From assembly GCA_003665825.1 (NCBI GenBank), contig QPFY01000001.1, forward strand, positions 1,605,001 to 1,669,000: 64,000 nt of DNA. Direction: 5' to 3'. Shown piece after piece: positions 22,976 to 36,200 of this stretch. How positions within the stretch are numbered: the first letter of the stretch is position 1; each line of letters opens with the position of its first letter. A model generated the notes under the pieces. That model did no database searches. It worked only from the letters and a program-made list of their open reading frames with translations, and was not told the origin of the DNA. The DNA is from Microbotryum silenes-acaulis. Lineage: Eukaryota > Basidiomycota > Microbotryomycetes > Microbotryales > Microbotryaceae. Both the position numbers and the translations under genes were made by a program.

Positions 22976-24351
22976 GTGGAACTCGTTGGAAGGTGATCCG
23001 AGCCCGAGACCATCTGCACAAGAGGGCGATAACGACAACGACGAAGGAGCTTGGGTCAACTCGATGGGACTTGCGATTCAATCGGGGATGGCTGCGCTTC
23101 CCGATGGCGCAGCCTCAGCCAACGAACGCCACACACGAGTCCTACCTGAATCAGTGATGGAAGCACATAGTGTGGACTGCATCCTGCTCAAGGTGCAGTC
23201 GGGAGTGCAAGGTAGATGGTCGGGACTTGCTGCTGACGAGGAAAAGTACGCTCGGTAGGGTACCGAGCCGAGAAGGACGGGGAGGCAACTTTGACGACCT
23301 CCCTCACACCCTTTCGGAGACCTCGTATGCGCGATTGTGAGAGCTTATACGACGCGCGCGCGTCCCGTCGACGGGACTCGAAAGGGTGCGCAATTCAGAG
23401 TAGCCGGTCTAATACCCAACGGTGCAAGCGTGGTTACAAACTCGCTGTTCGAAATCGCCCCGAGATCGCACTTTGTCCTGGTTCTTGTCTGCCGATCCTC
23501 TTTCTGGACCACCCCCTGCACCTCGCTAATTATAACCTAGGAGCCACTTCCTGTGTGTCAAGCAACCTGATGTTATGGGTCACTCCCTGCAGAAACGATA
23601 CCTATTAGGTATCCGAAGTCGTGCATGAAACCCTCTTGCCTCATTTTGAGAATGTCGAGGCCCGATCAGCTTGCCCGATCCGATCGGAGTGGATGCGGAT
23701 TCGTACTCGTGCTCTCACACCCTCGCTTCGGAAGATCTGAACCTCGCTCGAAGAGCCTTTCCTCGGATGGTACACACAGGAGGGGGAGTCCTAGCCAAAG
23801 TGTCTACTTTACTGCGATGATTCTCAACCAGAGATCTGCATGTGGAACACGAAAGAGTGAAACCGGTCGTCGCGAGAACTGCGGATCTAGTGCCTGAGGC
23901 GCCTGGGCGCCTGGGCCTGAGCTTGTTTGCAGGCTGTAGATCAAGCTTGCGCTTGATCGGACCTGTGATCGCAAACCGACCAACGTCACAACGTGCTGCC
24001 AGGAAGTTCGAGCTAGGTACCGTACTTGATCATTATCTACAGCAGCTTATCCTGGCTTGTGATTTTTCAGAGGGGATCATCTTCCTAGACATGTCTTGAT
24101 CCCGTAGAACTCGAACGGATGCTCCGCGGACGACTGGCGGCACACATGGGAGCCACTTGGTTCCGACGTCCGACGTTTGTTCTCGGGTATGGGCGATCAA
24201 GGATCATTCAGGAACCAGAGTGCCAGCGATATCTCTTGCTGTTGTTTCGAGATTCTTCTTGACTTATGTAATTTCACTACAGTGGCCGGAGCCAACTAAA
24301 AAACATATGAAATACTAAGGGAGAGGGGTACTCTTTCAATCCAATGGGTAC
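22976..24351. promoter_or_regulatory. bZIP upstream region and CCG-1 3' region, with two inverted repeats
   Basis: 1.38 kb with no supported gene. Two near-perfect palindromes were seen: 8-bp arms GATACCTA/TAGGTATC around one base (23597-23613), and GATCAAGC/GCTTGATC around a 4-nt loop (23939-23958). A tandem GCGCCTGGG pair lies near 23910. The long 5' region would suit a regulated transcription-factor gene, but that is inference. Confidence 0.4.
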
Positions 24352-25040
24352 TCAGTTCTTGGCGGTCCTGGAGAGAAAGAACAGGAGCACAACATAGTCA
24401 GTTTATATGTTCAGTCGCGTTTCTTCTCGTACGGCGATGACTACTCACTCCTTGTGGGCCTCAGCTTTGGCGTCGTGGGACTTTTGGTCGATCTTGTCCG
24501 AGACGGCAGAGAAACCAGCTGAAGCACGGTCACCGAGCGAGACGTTGGAGTCCTCTGGGGAACGATTGAGAACAGGCGAGGTCAGCTGCGTGCCAAAGGC
24601 CCTCACCCAGACTGAGTTGAAGACGACGTACTAGCGACCTCCTTGTTGCCCTCGTGGCTGGCACCGGAAACGGCACCTTGAACGGACTCGGAGACTATAG
24701 GAGATGAGCAATGGAACGGTCAGCGGCTAGGACAACGTGGAGTCGTCATCGAGCGAGGTGGGGGCGCGACGCGGGGAGCGTGAGACTCACCGTAGTTGGC
24801 AGCGTTGCTGATGGTGGAGGTGACCTGGTCAACGATGGAGGTGTTGGTGGTGGAAGACCTATGAAGTAGGAAGCGATGATAGACGGGGCAGGACAGAGGG
24901 CAAACAGGCGGCGAGGGGCACGTGAGACGTGGCAGCGAGGGGAGAGGGAGGCGGGACAAACGGGGAGGAACATCGAGAACGGGTCAGCGCGTGATTTTCA
25001 AAAACGGATGGCAAGTGTAGCAAGGCGTCGAGGCTTACAT
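24352..25040 (-). CDS. ccg-1: Grg1/CCG-1 family glucose-repressible stress protein
   Basis: Small, hydrophilic, Ala/Ser/Lys-rich protein of 84 residues, matching the fungal Grg1 (CCG-1) family whose members are strongly induced by glucose starvation, stress or the clock; the molecular function is not established. Minus-strand exons: 25040-25039 (AT), 24858-24791, 24694-24632, 24554-24449, 24367-24352. Family core: NAANYVSESVQGAVSGASHE, GNKEVAKDSNVSLGDRASA and KSHDAKAEAHKETAKN, with the typical repeated SGAS/KEVAKDSN blocks. The start codon is split by intron 1: exon 1 supplies AT before GTAAGC, and exon 2 begins with G. No other in-frame ATG precedes the conserved region. Four introns in 255 coding bases is dense even for this genome. 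Confidence 0.88.
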
Positions 25041-26511
25041 GTCTACGGTTGAGTAGTTGGGTGTGTGAGTGGTGAAAAAAGTGGAAGAAAGTTTTGAAGC
25101 GGTGTGATGGGAAGGAAGAAAAGAGGTGCATCCGAGCTCAGACGGGGTTTTGTGACCAGAAAGTTCGAGGCCTGGAAGCGGAGAACCGCTGATTGCGATG
25201 ACGTCTTTGGTGAAGATCGTTCGCCGGCACAGGCGTGAAATGATGCCACCACGCCTCTCCCGCGCGTATGTGGCAGTTACTAGTTCTGAGGCTGTGCCGG
25301 ATACCTACCCTAGGTAGGTCGTAGTAATGCAGGGTTTCCTATCTTTCCATTCGGGGTTTATAGGCACCCTCGGTTCCGCTGTAGCGCGTGATTTCCCGCA
25401 CGGCGCACGGTCGATGACGTCGTCTTTGCACAAGCACTGCGGGTGCCGCTTCCGCGTGCAAAGGGTGCCTACCGAAAGGGTGATTTTGACAAAAGGTTTG
25501 AAAACGCAAATCCGTCTTCACAAGCCCGAAGCACTGCCTATTCCAAGTGTGCCGTTCGAAGTCGAGTGATCGGGCACCGCCGCACGGCCTGCACCCATCG
25601 AGCGAGCTTTGAATGGGAACGAATGTAGTCGCTCTACCTTGTGCTTTTTGCTAGATCGATATCTGGGACCATGATGTCTCTAGGTGTATCGTCACGTCTA
25701 GTCATTCGGCCCCGTTCGGGAAAGACTTCGAGCCCCGCCCGGCGTCCTCCTGAGTCGGTCACCTACGTCTGCCATGCCTAGCAGGACCCAAGCTGAGATG
25801 TTCGCCAAACATCTTCAGGTTGCCGTGGATAGGTAGGTACTGGTACATGATGCTCAAGGGAGCTGGGATTGTTTCATGTCTCGCATCATCGATTGCTCTG
25901 CAGTCGTAACGTTCTGCATGATAATTTCGAATGACTCGGCGGAATAAGTCAGTGCGATGCCTTCGGCGGACGTCTTGAGTGACCACTCATGTTGAGCACC
26001 ATAAGAAAGAGCAGCGATAGGCAAGAACACTTTAGTCCGGTCTCCTTGAAACTGTGCCAGCACGAAGGTCACGGCCAGCTGCGTGCATCGACGCGCCTGG
26101 TCCGTGCGCGAGACCATGGGGTGATTCTGCTCGTTGAGCCCATTACGAGCCGTCTCGCCAGGCTGGCAGGTCTCGCCTGCTCGGCCGATCGCTTGCGACC
26201 GTCCACCTCGTCACCCGCCGCCAATCGCCAGCACTCCCCAGATCGTCTCTGGTCGAGCTTGAGGAACTTTTGCGTCTCTAAACGAGTCTAGTCCGCGCCA
26301 CGGTTGACTCTTGGCTGCGTTGTACCGCCTTCGCGCGTCGCCCGCCGCCCATCACTCGTCGCGTGTCGTGTCGAGTCCAACCGAGACGTGCCAAGTGTCA
26401 GAGCCAGCGCCCGTATCACCTGCGGTCTCATCGCGTCTGCCAGTGTACACGCTCTCGACTATACTCTCAGCTTTACCGAACCGTTCCAGAAACTTCTGAG
26501 GCTCGCCCGAG
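25041..26511. promoter_or_regulatory. Divergent intergenic region CCG-1/APL4
   Basis: 1.47 kb between the divergent start codons. Several open frames occur, but none has a family signature or splice support. It must contain both promoters; the long CCG-1 side would fit its expected strong regulation. No motif is claimed. Confidence 0.45.
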
Positions 26512-29500
26512 ATGGTGTTCTACAATCTCAAGGCGCTGATCAAGGCGATCCGCTCGACCAAGACGATCGCGGACGAGCGCGCGTTGATCGTCAAGGAATC
26601 GGCCGTCATCCGAACCAGCTTCAAAGAGGAAGGTGAGTCATTAAACTCACATTGATGGTATACGGAACTAGGCTGTTGCGGTGAAGGCGCCGGCTTGTCG
26701 TGGCTCTGTGATTACGTGCTCCGGTGGAGTCGCGTGGCATACTTGAGCCTCCGGTTCCCTGGTAGTGCCGATACGGAACAACATCGCGTCGTAATCGCCA
26801 CGCCATTGCAACAACGAAATATCTTGATCGCACGTGCCCGCAAAACGTTTCACTGACCCGCTTCGGATGCTTCTCACTGCGCCGCCAAACAGACTCGTTC
26901 ACCCGTCACCACAATGTCGCCAAGCTGCTCTACATCCACATGCTCGGGTACCCCGCCCACTTTGGCCAAATCGAATGCCTTAAACTTGTTGCATCACCTC
27001 GGTACGTCCTCCTGACGTCCGATGTGACCCGACGTGCTCTCTGTCGCGAAGCTGAACCTTTTTCGACCTTCATCCGCTGCAGCTTCAGCGACAAGCGACT
27101 GGGCTACCTCGGCATCATGTTGCTCTTGGACGAGAACCAAGAAGTGCTGACGTTGGTGACCAACTCGTTGAAAAAGTAAGTCGCGCTCCACAGGTAAAAG
27201 CTCAGACTCTTGGGGAACCTGCGAATTGAGCCGTGCCCGTAAACGCCTCCCCCACCACAGTGACATGAACCACTCGAACGCTTCGACCGTGTCGATCGCC
27301 CTGTGCACCTTTGCCAACATCGCCTCGGAAGAGATGTCGCGCGATCTCGTCACCGAAATCGAGCGGTGTCTCGGCTCGGGCAACGCCTACATTCGCAAGA
27401 AGGCGGCCCTCGCGGCTTTGCGGTGCATCTACAAGGTGCCGGACCTTGTCGACCATTTCGAAGGGCGATCGACGAGTTTGCTCAGCGATAGGAATCATGG
27501 TGTGCTGCTCACGGGTGTGACGTTGGTCACCGAGATGTGCCGACTAGTTGGTGGTGATCCGTTCCGACAGGTCAGTTCACACCGTGGGGTCCAGAGACCT
27601 CGGACCAAGACTTACACATCCTTTACTCTCATAGGCCGTGCCTTTGCTCGTCCGCCACTTGAAGGCGCTCGTCACGACAGGGTACAGCCCGGAGCACGAT
27701 GTCTCAGGCATCACGGACCCTTTCTTGCAGGTCAAGATCCTGCGCCTCCTGCGCATGCTTGGCAAAGACGACGTCGACGCGAGCGAGGCAATGAACGACA
27801 TCCTGGCTCAGGTCGCCACCAACACCGAGTCGGCCAAGAACGTGGGCAACTCGATTCTATACGAGACCGTGTTGACTATCCTCGAGATCGAGGCCGAGAG
27901 CGGGCTGCGCGTCATGGCGATCAATATCCTCGGAAAGTTCCTCAGCAACCGTGACAACAACATTCGGTGAGCAAAGGCACGGGCTTAGCCAGATCGCAAA
28001 TGACCTCGGTCGACTGAACCAGGTATGCTGGTCCTTTTTCTCAGATATGTTGCCCTCAACACACTCAACAAGGTCGTTGCGATGGACACGAACGCTGTGC
28101 AACGACATCGATCTATCATCCTCGACTGCTTGCGCGACGGAGATATCTCGATCCGACGTCGCGCACTGGAATTGTCGTACGCGCTCATCAACGAACAGAA
28201 CGTGCGCGTCCTCATTAGAGAGCTGCTTGCCTTTCTCGAGGTGGCCGACAACGAGTTCAAGCTCGGCATGACGACGCAGGTGTGCGCCGCCGCGGAGAAG
28301 TTTGCCCCCAACCGACGGTGGCACATCGACACGGTCTTGCGCGTGCTCAAGCTTGCCGGCAACTTTGTCCGCGAGGAGGTCTTGTCGGGCTTTATCCGTC
28401 TCATCACCCACACGCCGGACTTGCAGTCCTACACCGTCTACAAGCTTTACACTTCATTGCGCGCCGACGTGTCGCAAGAGTCGTTGACTTTGGCTGGTGT
28501 ATGGACGATTGGCGAGTTCGGTGACATCCTGTTGCAGGGCGGCACAACACCGGCCAGTGGGGACGACGAAGAAAGCGCCGGCTCGACCACTAGTGAGGCG
28601 GTCAGCGAGAAGGACGTGCTCGACCTGATGGAGAATGTGCTCATCTCGCCCTACACGAACAATACGATCCGCGCCTTTGTCCTGACGGCACTCACGAAGC
28701 TCTCGACCCGGTTCGAAGGCGCCGCTCAGCTCGCTCGCATCTCCAAGGCCTTGCATTCGTTCGACTCGAGCGTCGAGCTTGAGCTGCAGCAGCGCGCAAT
28801 TGAGTTCGGGGCTTTGCTCAGCATGGATTCGATCAAAACAGGCGTATTGGAACGCATGCCGCCTCCTGAATTGCGACCGACAGTCATGGGCACCGTCAGC
28901 GAGAAGCGACCGGTGGGATCTCTTCGGAGGGACAAGGATGTACGTGGACTAGCCCATCAGACTCAATGTGTATGCCCAAACTAAGTGATGTTGCTTCTTC
29001 TATTTCCGTAGGCATTGCTCGATATTGACCTCATGGGCGAGGACTCGAGTGCTTCCGCCGCGAAGGTGTCGGCACCGGCAGCGCGTGCCCAAACGACGCA
29101 GGACCTCTTGGCCGATATCTTTGGCTCGAGCAACGACGAACCGGCACCGGCGACAGCAGTGCCCGCTTCGTCCGTCAACGATGTTATGAGCCTTTTCGGT
29201 TCGACTTCGATTTCTTCCCAACACGCCACCTCCTCGTCTTCACAATCCGCCTTCGGCAACGACCTCTTGGGGCTTTCTGGTGGTGCTCCTGCAGCTGCAG
29301 CCGCCACTCGGCCATCACCCGTAGCAGCAGCGCCGGCGCCACTGGGTGCTCTCGAGGCTTACGCGGGCAACGGTCTCCGAATCACCCTCACGCCGATGCG
29401 CGACAACTCGAACAAGCTCGTCGTCAACATCCTTGCCAAGTTCACGGCGACGCAACCCATTTCCAACGTCAACTTCCAAGCCGCCGTACCCAAGACGCAG

Positions 29501-29689
29501 AAGTTGCAGATGCTCGCCATGTCCAAGACGGATGTTGGATTGGGAGCGACCGAGACGCAGCAATTAAGGGTCATGGTCGCTGCACCTGGGGCGTTGGTCA
29601 GATTAAGATTGCGCGTTGGTTATGTCGTGGATGGGGAGCAAAAGCAGGAACAGACGGATTTCTCGTTCCCGGCCGGCTTGATGGCTTAG
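26512..29689 (+). CDS. APL4: AP-1 clathrin adaptor complex, gamma-adaptin subunit
   Basis: Large subunit of AP-1, which recruits clathrin at the trans-Golgi network and endosomes. Exons: 26512-26632, 26893-27001, 27083-27175, 27261-27570, 27635-27966, 28045-28939, 29012-29689 (845 residues; yeast Apl4 is 832). The N-terminal trunk shows [20 protein letters not shown], the family block [61 protein letters not shown] and [19 protein letters not shown] Ser/Ala/Pro hinge with the acidic clathrin-box-like [10 protein letters not shown] leads into the C-terminal ear domain ([20 protein letters not shown], about 730-845). Intron 1 is 260 nt, the longest in the window among confident models. The stop is 257 bp from that of the convergent F-box gene. 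Confidence 0.96.
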
Positions 29690-29946
29690 TTCTCTCGGGG
29701 GTGTTTGCGCTTCCTACTTTCTGTGATGACACTATAACGCTAGCTCTTTCGTATTTTTTCTCTTTTGCAACGCCGGGTCGAATCGAAATCCTACGACCGC
29801 ATGTGAGGGAGACGCAGCTGAATTTACTCGGCGGCATTGAAGATCTCGCGGATCTCAAGCACCATCATCGAATTCTACTTGACCAGTACCGGTTCACGTG
29901 ACAAAGCAAACAAGCATATCTCTGTCTAGAGGATCCCGGGGTGTGG

Positions 29947-32207
29947 TCACAGACTTAAGGAATAAGGATCCACGCGCGCTGGTCCCAGGTCCCATTTGAA
30001 CGTCTTGAACTCTTCAGGAGGTTCCCACACCAGATCGAGACGAGAACTCTCGAACCACTCGAGCGCCAGATCTTGCTCGCGCCTGACTTGCCACGTCGTG
30101 AGGGCTCGCCTGGCCGATTCGTTGATCAAGCTCGGAGCAGCGGACCTCGTCGCATTTTTGCCGGGCTTCTTCCCGCCGTGGTTCCCCAAACTGCTGGGTG
30201 ACCCGTCCATGATGGCTGACGATGAACGCGTCGTCGGACATGAGGCGAGGGAAAATATCTCGGCCTTGACGGTGGGGAACTATGAATACGGTCGGGCAGC
30301 ACGAAAGGAATGCGATTTCAGCTTCCTACATGCCGTGAATAGCCCTCGTGAGTTATCCGCGCTCACCGTGGGTCCGTTGGGCGGAGAGTTGAGCACAAGC
30401 TGCGTCGCAAGATGAGCGACCTGCGTTCCCGAGAGCGTGACGAGAAGGTTGCGTAGATCCAAGCGTAGTTGCGACAGCTTGGGTTCTTGGACCGGCTTGC
30501 TCGCAACGATGGTGAGACGGAACCGCTTGTCGAGCCAGGTGCGCAAACGAGCGGATGAACCATTGCGCAGCCGATTCGCAAAACGAGCGAGAGCAGGGAA
30601 GGTCACACCCGCCTCGCGAGCATCGAGGTACCTGAGATTTGGAGCGAGAGAGTGAAGCGTCTCGAGGTTCTTGTCCGAGAGGCCTGCGTTGATGATGAGA
30701 TGCGTCAGGGCCGAAACGCCTCCGGTCGCCGAAAGAGCATCGGTTAGGAGCGAAGGGCAAGGGGCGCGAAGCACCCGGCCGAGGTCGAGCGCTTGTAACA
30801 TGGGTGCTTGGCGGAATATGTTGATCAGTTCTTGCTTTTCGAGGTTGCGAGTGGACAACACGTCGTCGATGTAGGTCTGATCGTAATCGATGTGGGCCCA
30901 GTGTGATGTGTTGAAGGAAAGTGTTTTGAGCGCCGCCGTCTCCACGTTGAAGGGTAGCGCCATCGCATTGGTAGGGGATGTCCACAGTGAAGGCGTTTTT
31001 CGCTCGCATCGGTAGCGCAAGTGAAGCAATCGAGGCAACTGTAAAACTGGCGTCAAGTCGGCATCCTCGTTGTTCGTGGCTTCGGGGTCTATGAAGCGCG
31101 CGGGAGCCTTGGTGTCAACCGTTGCGAGGCGCAGGTCTTGCAACGACCACGCAGCCTTTGACAACAACTCATACAGATTGTCACATCGCACCCCGCTGAG
31201 GTTGAAGGGGAAGGAGTCACTTAGTCTGGTACCCGGCTCACCAGCGCCAACTCGCCTCGGCCAGTGGACTCTTGACTCACAGCAAGTCGATGACGCGTAA
31301 TGCGGGCATGTCGGGGAAGTGGGTGTCCATGAGCAAGCATCCATAGAGACTCATAATTTCGAGGTGCTTGCAGACGTTGGCTTTGCGCCGTCCGGAATAG
31401 GTAGCCGAGAATACGTCAGGCAGACTGATATCGCCCGGCAGTTCCAGCGCCGAAGTCGAGATGAAGAGGTGCTGAACGTTTGGCAGCATCGCGAAAAAGG
31501 GTGCACCAGAGGGAAAGCGCTCAAAAGGTGTGTCGACATAAAAGTGCTTGAGATTGATCGCAGCAAATTGACAGAACTGCCGAGTGGGTGAAGGGAACGA
31601 GAATAAGTGATTCTTCTTCGCCATACTTATAAGTGGATACGAGACACGATTCACACACCTGAAGAACCATCGCCAAGCATTCGAAAGCTCCATCCACATC
31701 CCCCTCTTCTTCGTATCCCCTCATGTTGACCTCGATCGCATCGAGCTTGCGAGCGCCGTCGTGACGCACGATCTCCTGCAAGCACAAGCGCAGAACTCCG
31801 ATCGCGGGCAGATCGGACTCGCATTCGCACATGTTATCAAACTCGAGCTCGAGGAACCTCAACTCCCCCTTGGACCTTTGCGCGAACCTGGACACCCTGC
31901 CGATGCTTTCGTCGTGGTTGATCGCGAGCTCCTCGAGGCGCCACCATAACTTGGGCTCGGCCAACAACGCCTTGCGCCAGTTCTTGCTGACGTGGGTCAT
32001 GTTGACGAGGTTCTGCTCGTCCAATTCGTACGCGATGCGACACAGTAGCTCAACAGGGAGCCTCGATCCGAAGAAGCGACCGTTGCGACCCTCGTGTGAC
32101 TCGAGGTGCACGAGAGCTTGCAGTCGAGCGATACGGATGGCTTCGACGTCAGCAGGAGGAATAGCACCGACATCCTCGATTTTGACAACTTGTGGTTTGG
32201 ACGACAT
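29947..32207 (-). CDS. F-box protein with leucine-rich-repeat-like region
   Basis: Probable substrate receptor of an SCF ubiquitin ligase. Minus-strand exons: 32207-31659, 31576-31281, 31225-30367, 30325-30271, 30215-29947 (about 675 residues). The F-box is at about residues 48-92 (LPVELLCRIAYELDEQNLVN then HVSKNWRKALLAEPKLWWRL). The rest has periodic Leu-rich motifs (LPNVQHLFIS, LRVIDLL, LTHLIINAGLSDKNLETLHS, LAPNLRYLDAREAG) resembling degenerate LRRs. The carboxy part is basic and Trp-rich (TWQVRREQDLALEWFESSRL). The last two introns (41 and 55 nt) are very short and were chosen to keep an open frame into this Trp-rich end, so the C-terminus is uncertain. The substrate is unknown. No symbol is given because F-box proteins diverge quickly. 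Confidence 0.8.
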
Positions 32208-33292
32208 GGAGGGCGATCTGGGAGGGGGTGAGAGCACTCCAGAAGGAAGGAGAGGGGTGGCCGTTTGAGCCGAGCCGATGACTGGGCGTGACGCGTGTCA
32301 GCTGGACGAGCCGGTGAGCTCAGGCCTCCTCGGGAAGTGTCAGATGATCCGATCACGGTGCAGTCACTCTTGTTCGCGGGGTCGAAGCTAAGTACACGCG
32401 ACTCAGAGGTGTATGGGAATTCACCGAGAGCGACCAGGAGCAACGTGCGTGGTCGAGGCAGGGGTAGGGGCAGGGCCGTCAGAGAGTGATGAGCGTAGAC
32501 GGAGGGAGAAGCGCGACGGGGTATGCGCGTGCGACGTGGGGACTGTGCTCCTCGACGCGCGAACTCGACATAGGAGACGCGCGTCGCGATGTCAAAGCCG
32601 GTGATCACGGCATATGGGAGCGTTTCACGAACAAGTGTGGTATAAAAACTTCCGACGAATTACCCGTTGAATGGCGAGAGTGAGTATTGATATTCTGCGC
32701 AGGTTGACTGCAACGGCTCGATAATTCAAGCTTTTCTCCTCCGACTCGGAGACGAGGCTCGAGCTTGGATGCCAAGCCATTTTAGAGGTGTCCACTAGCA
32801 CCGGTGCACGACACTTACAATTTTAGGCCTTCGGATGTCAATTGAGCGTTTACCCACAGAGTCCCACTCGTATCTCGTCTCGTAAGCTGACCAGGGAGTG
32901 TGATGTGTGAGTGCATACAGTCAGGTGGCGCACCGCGGATGCAGTCCCAGGTAACGCCTAGCATCAGTCACTTCTCTAGCACTTTCCAAAGCACTGTGAA
33001 AAAATATCGTCACAGATTAATGACACCTCTACATGGATCTGGAGGCCCATGGTCGATGCTTAGGGTCACGTAATTCAAGGGGCGGGGCAGTTGCGCTCGG
33101 ACCCATTCCAGATCGGTTCTGCGGTGGCCCTTGCGAGCGACTTGCGAGCTTCGCAGCCGAGGAGGACCTTGCAGGCGCGGAGGGATGTCTCGCACGCTTG
33201 GCTTCGTTCTACCTTTTGAACGAGCTCGACTCGACCTTGGCTATACGCTTAGCTTCGACTTGCCAATAGCCACGAGCACAATAATAGGAACC
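32208..33292. promoter_or_regulatory. Divergent intergenic region F-box gene/POL5
   Basis: 1.08 kb between divergent starts; no gene or RNA recognised. Presumed to hold two promoters and 5' UTRs. Confidence 0.45.
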
Positions 33293-36200
33293 ATGGTCCG
33301 ACCGGGTGGAGAATCGATTGTACCGCTGTTCCCTCTGCTGTCGTCGCATGATCTGCCGACTCGCATTGACGCCTCCGTCTCGCTGCTCTCGTCGCTCGCC
33401 CTAATCCAAGCAGCGACGTCTTCGACCGTCTCGACCCCACTCGACTCGCCTCGAGCTTCCACTTCGACCAAACCGGCACAAGCGAGCCATGGCGATGATG
33501 CCGACGCCGATGCCGATGATGTCGACACGCCGTACGCGATCAAGCGCCTCGTCGCAGGACTCGGCTCGACCAACGAAGCCTCGCGACAAGGATTCGCCGT
33601 CGCCTTGACCGAATTAATCTCTCGATTACCCTTTCCCAAAGCATCGACAATTTTGGCCCAAGTTCTCGCCAGTTCTGCGCCGACGGGTTCGACCGACCCT
33701 CGTGAAGAACGGGGCATGCTTTTCGCTCGGTTGCTCGGAATCCACGCCGTTGTACGGTCCGGCGTCCTCTTCCACCCCCAACAACCCGACCCGGAGCAGT
33801 TCAGGGAAGCGATCCTGGCTTTGATGCAATTGGCTATGCGAAAGATGTGGATGCGGGAGCCGGCATGGTGGGTCGTGCTCGAGGCGATCCGCGCCTTGAT
33901 CGCTGCCGCGCCGAGCTGGAGCCAGGAAGCACAACAATGGCTCGTACAACGTCTCTTGATCGACTCGAGGGAAAAGGCCCGAGGATTTACACCGGAAAAG
34001 ATTGCAATTGTGTTGACCCTGCAGAAGAATGGTGTCGTAAGTCGGGACAATCACATACTTTCATCGTTCGATCGGCCTACTCACCAAAGTGTGGCGCGAA
34101 CCTTCACGAAATCCACAGGAGGCGGACTGGTCCACAGTACTTGCACCGACATTTCCGACCGGCAACGTTCTCGCTCGTTCATCACTCACCGCCCTTGCAC
34201 AAGCCCTCAAGGGTGGAGTTGGCGAGGCAGCAAGCTCTTCCAGCAACGGGCCGACAGCAGGATCGAACGCCGTCAAAGTCGTCACCAAGAACGGTGCCCC
34301 TCTTCCTGGCACGGCACCTCACTTCATGTGGAACGAGATCTTTGACGTCTACTTTCCGGCCTCGGGCACGGCACCGAAATTGGCAGGCAACGAGCCGGTC
34401 GCCAAGTGGACCGACGCTTGGAGGGTGTTGGTTGATCGTGAGTGCCTTTTCGAGAACGAAAGGCAAGTTTGTAGCCTTTGCTGATATCAACCACCTACAA
34501 AACCCAGAATCCCTGTTCGCTCCCCCATCTCTCCCGCTCAAGGCAACCGGCTTTTCGCTGCTCTCTCTCGCCATGCAACGCCTTCCGCCCTCGGACGTCC
34601 CCGCGCTCTTTGGCGAGGGCGTCGTCCGCACCTTCACGAACCATTTACGAAAATCGGGCGAGACTGAAAAGACGTTGAGCCGTGTCGTGGACAAACTTGC
34701 CCTCTCGATCCCACCTTTTCTCGCCCACAATCCCTCCGTTGCTTTGCCACTGCTCAAAACGCTCGTCGCCCCTCCCCACGGTCAGCACACCTTCGACCCC
34801 AAGACAATCGAGAAGATCGTCGCCAAATTCGATCTCAAGAGTGTTCGCGGCTGGATCAATTATCTCAAGGAATTCATCCTCGGGAATGGGGAGCAGGAGG
34901 GAGACGAGTCGTCGATGGGTCTCGCGTTGGAGCCGGAACAAGTCAAGGCCTTGGTCGCCCGACGGACGTGGGCATTCGACCAGCTTCTCCATCTTGTTCG
35001 CTCAACAGCCGTCACAAAGGACGACGAGATCATCGCTGGTGTGCTCGAATTCTTCGCCGTCCTCGGTTGGTTCGACGTCCGAAAGTCCGGCAAGGGGGCA
35101 CGGTCCTACGTTGCGACTCCGGCTTTGACCGAATCGCTTCGCCTCGCCGCTCGCTCGAGGTTCTTCTCCATCTTGACCGTCTTGGCTCCGTCTCCCGCTT
35201 CCCTAACATCTACCAAGACTGCCGGAACACCCATCCCGACGACCGCGACCTGGCTGTCTCGCGCTTTGGCCCTGCTCGAGAATCTCGCATCGGACAGCAA
35301 GCACTTCACACCCGTTGACGAAGCCGACGCCGACATTGAAGCTCTACAAGCGAGCATTAAGAAGATGTACACCAAGCTCGATGGGAAGAAGTCGTCTGCC
35401 GAGGATGGACGCGTCCATACGGCCAAGGCCTTGATTGAGGCCGTAACGCTGCTCTCCTTTGACGAAGGCGAGGACTCAATCGACGCCTTAGAAAGCTTGT
35501 CGGATGCTTTACCCCTGCTGTTCCCCAACGTCATCAAGGGCTCGGATGCAGCATCCCGGAAGTCGACCAAAGACGATGAGGATGACGAGATGGCCGAAGA
35601 GGAGGGAGAAGCCCCCGAGCCCGCCATGGTGTTGGTCGACTTGCTGCTCGAGCTTTTGCGGAGACCGTCGGCGTTCGTCAAAAGTGTTGCGCAGCAAGCG
35701 TTTGTTGGCTTCTCGCAGGATCTTGGGCCTCAGGCGATGGAGTTGTTGCTGGAGCAGATTCGCCCCGAAGTGTCGGAAGCAGCCGGGGATGATGGGGACG
35801 CCGATGGGGACGCCAGCATGACCGCCGAGAAGGGAGCCAAAGCCAACGGCAAGGCCACCGCCGCGTCTCGAACCGCTGCTGCCGCCAAGGAAACCGATGA
35901 CGAGGACGATGACGACTCGGACGATTCAGATGTCGACGTTGACGAAGACTTCAAGAACGAGCTCCTCGCGGCGTTGCAAGCCAGTGGAGTCGCTGACGAG
36001 ATCGAGGCCAATGAGCAAGCCGCTGAAGACAGCAACGACGACGAGTCGAGCGATGAAGAGGAGCTGCTCGACGACGATGCTATGATGGCTTTGGACGACA
36101 AGCTCGCCGACATCTTCCGCCTTCAGTCCGGCTCGGGTGGACGAAGGAGCAAGAAACTTGATCGAACGGATGACATGCACTATCGTCTCCGTGTCCTCGA

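Noticed and set aside
30014..30241. Alternative C-terminus of the F-box protein in another frame
   Set aside because: The frame 29947-30215 gives a Trp-rich segment (TWQVRREQDLALEWFESSRL) that looks more like a real protein end; kept as an uncertainty in that entry.
33847..34507. Upstream part of the long plus-strand frame through POL5
   Set aside because: Only from 34508 does this frame encode POL5; before that the conserved protein is in other frames joined by two introns.
35730..36113. Minus-strand Ser-rich frame
   Set aside because: Antisense of the acidic repeats in POL5.
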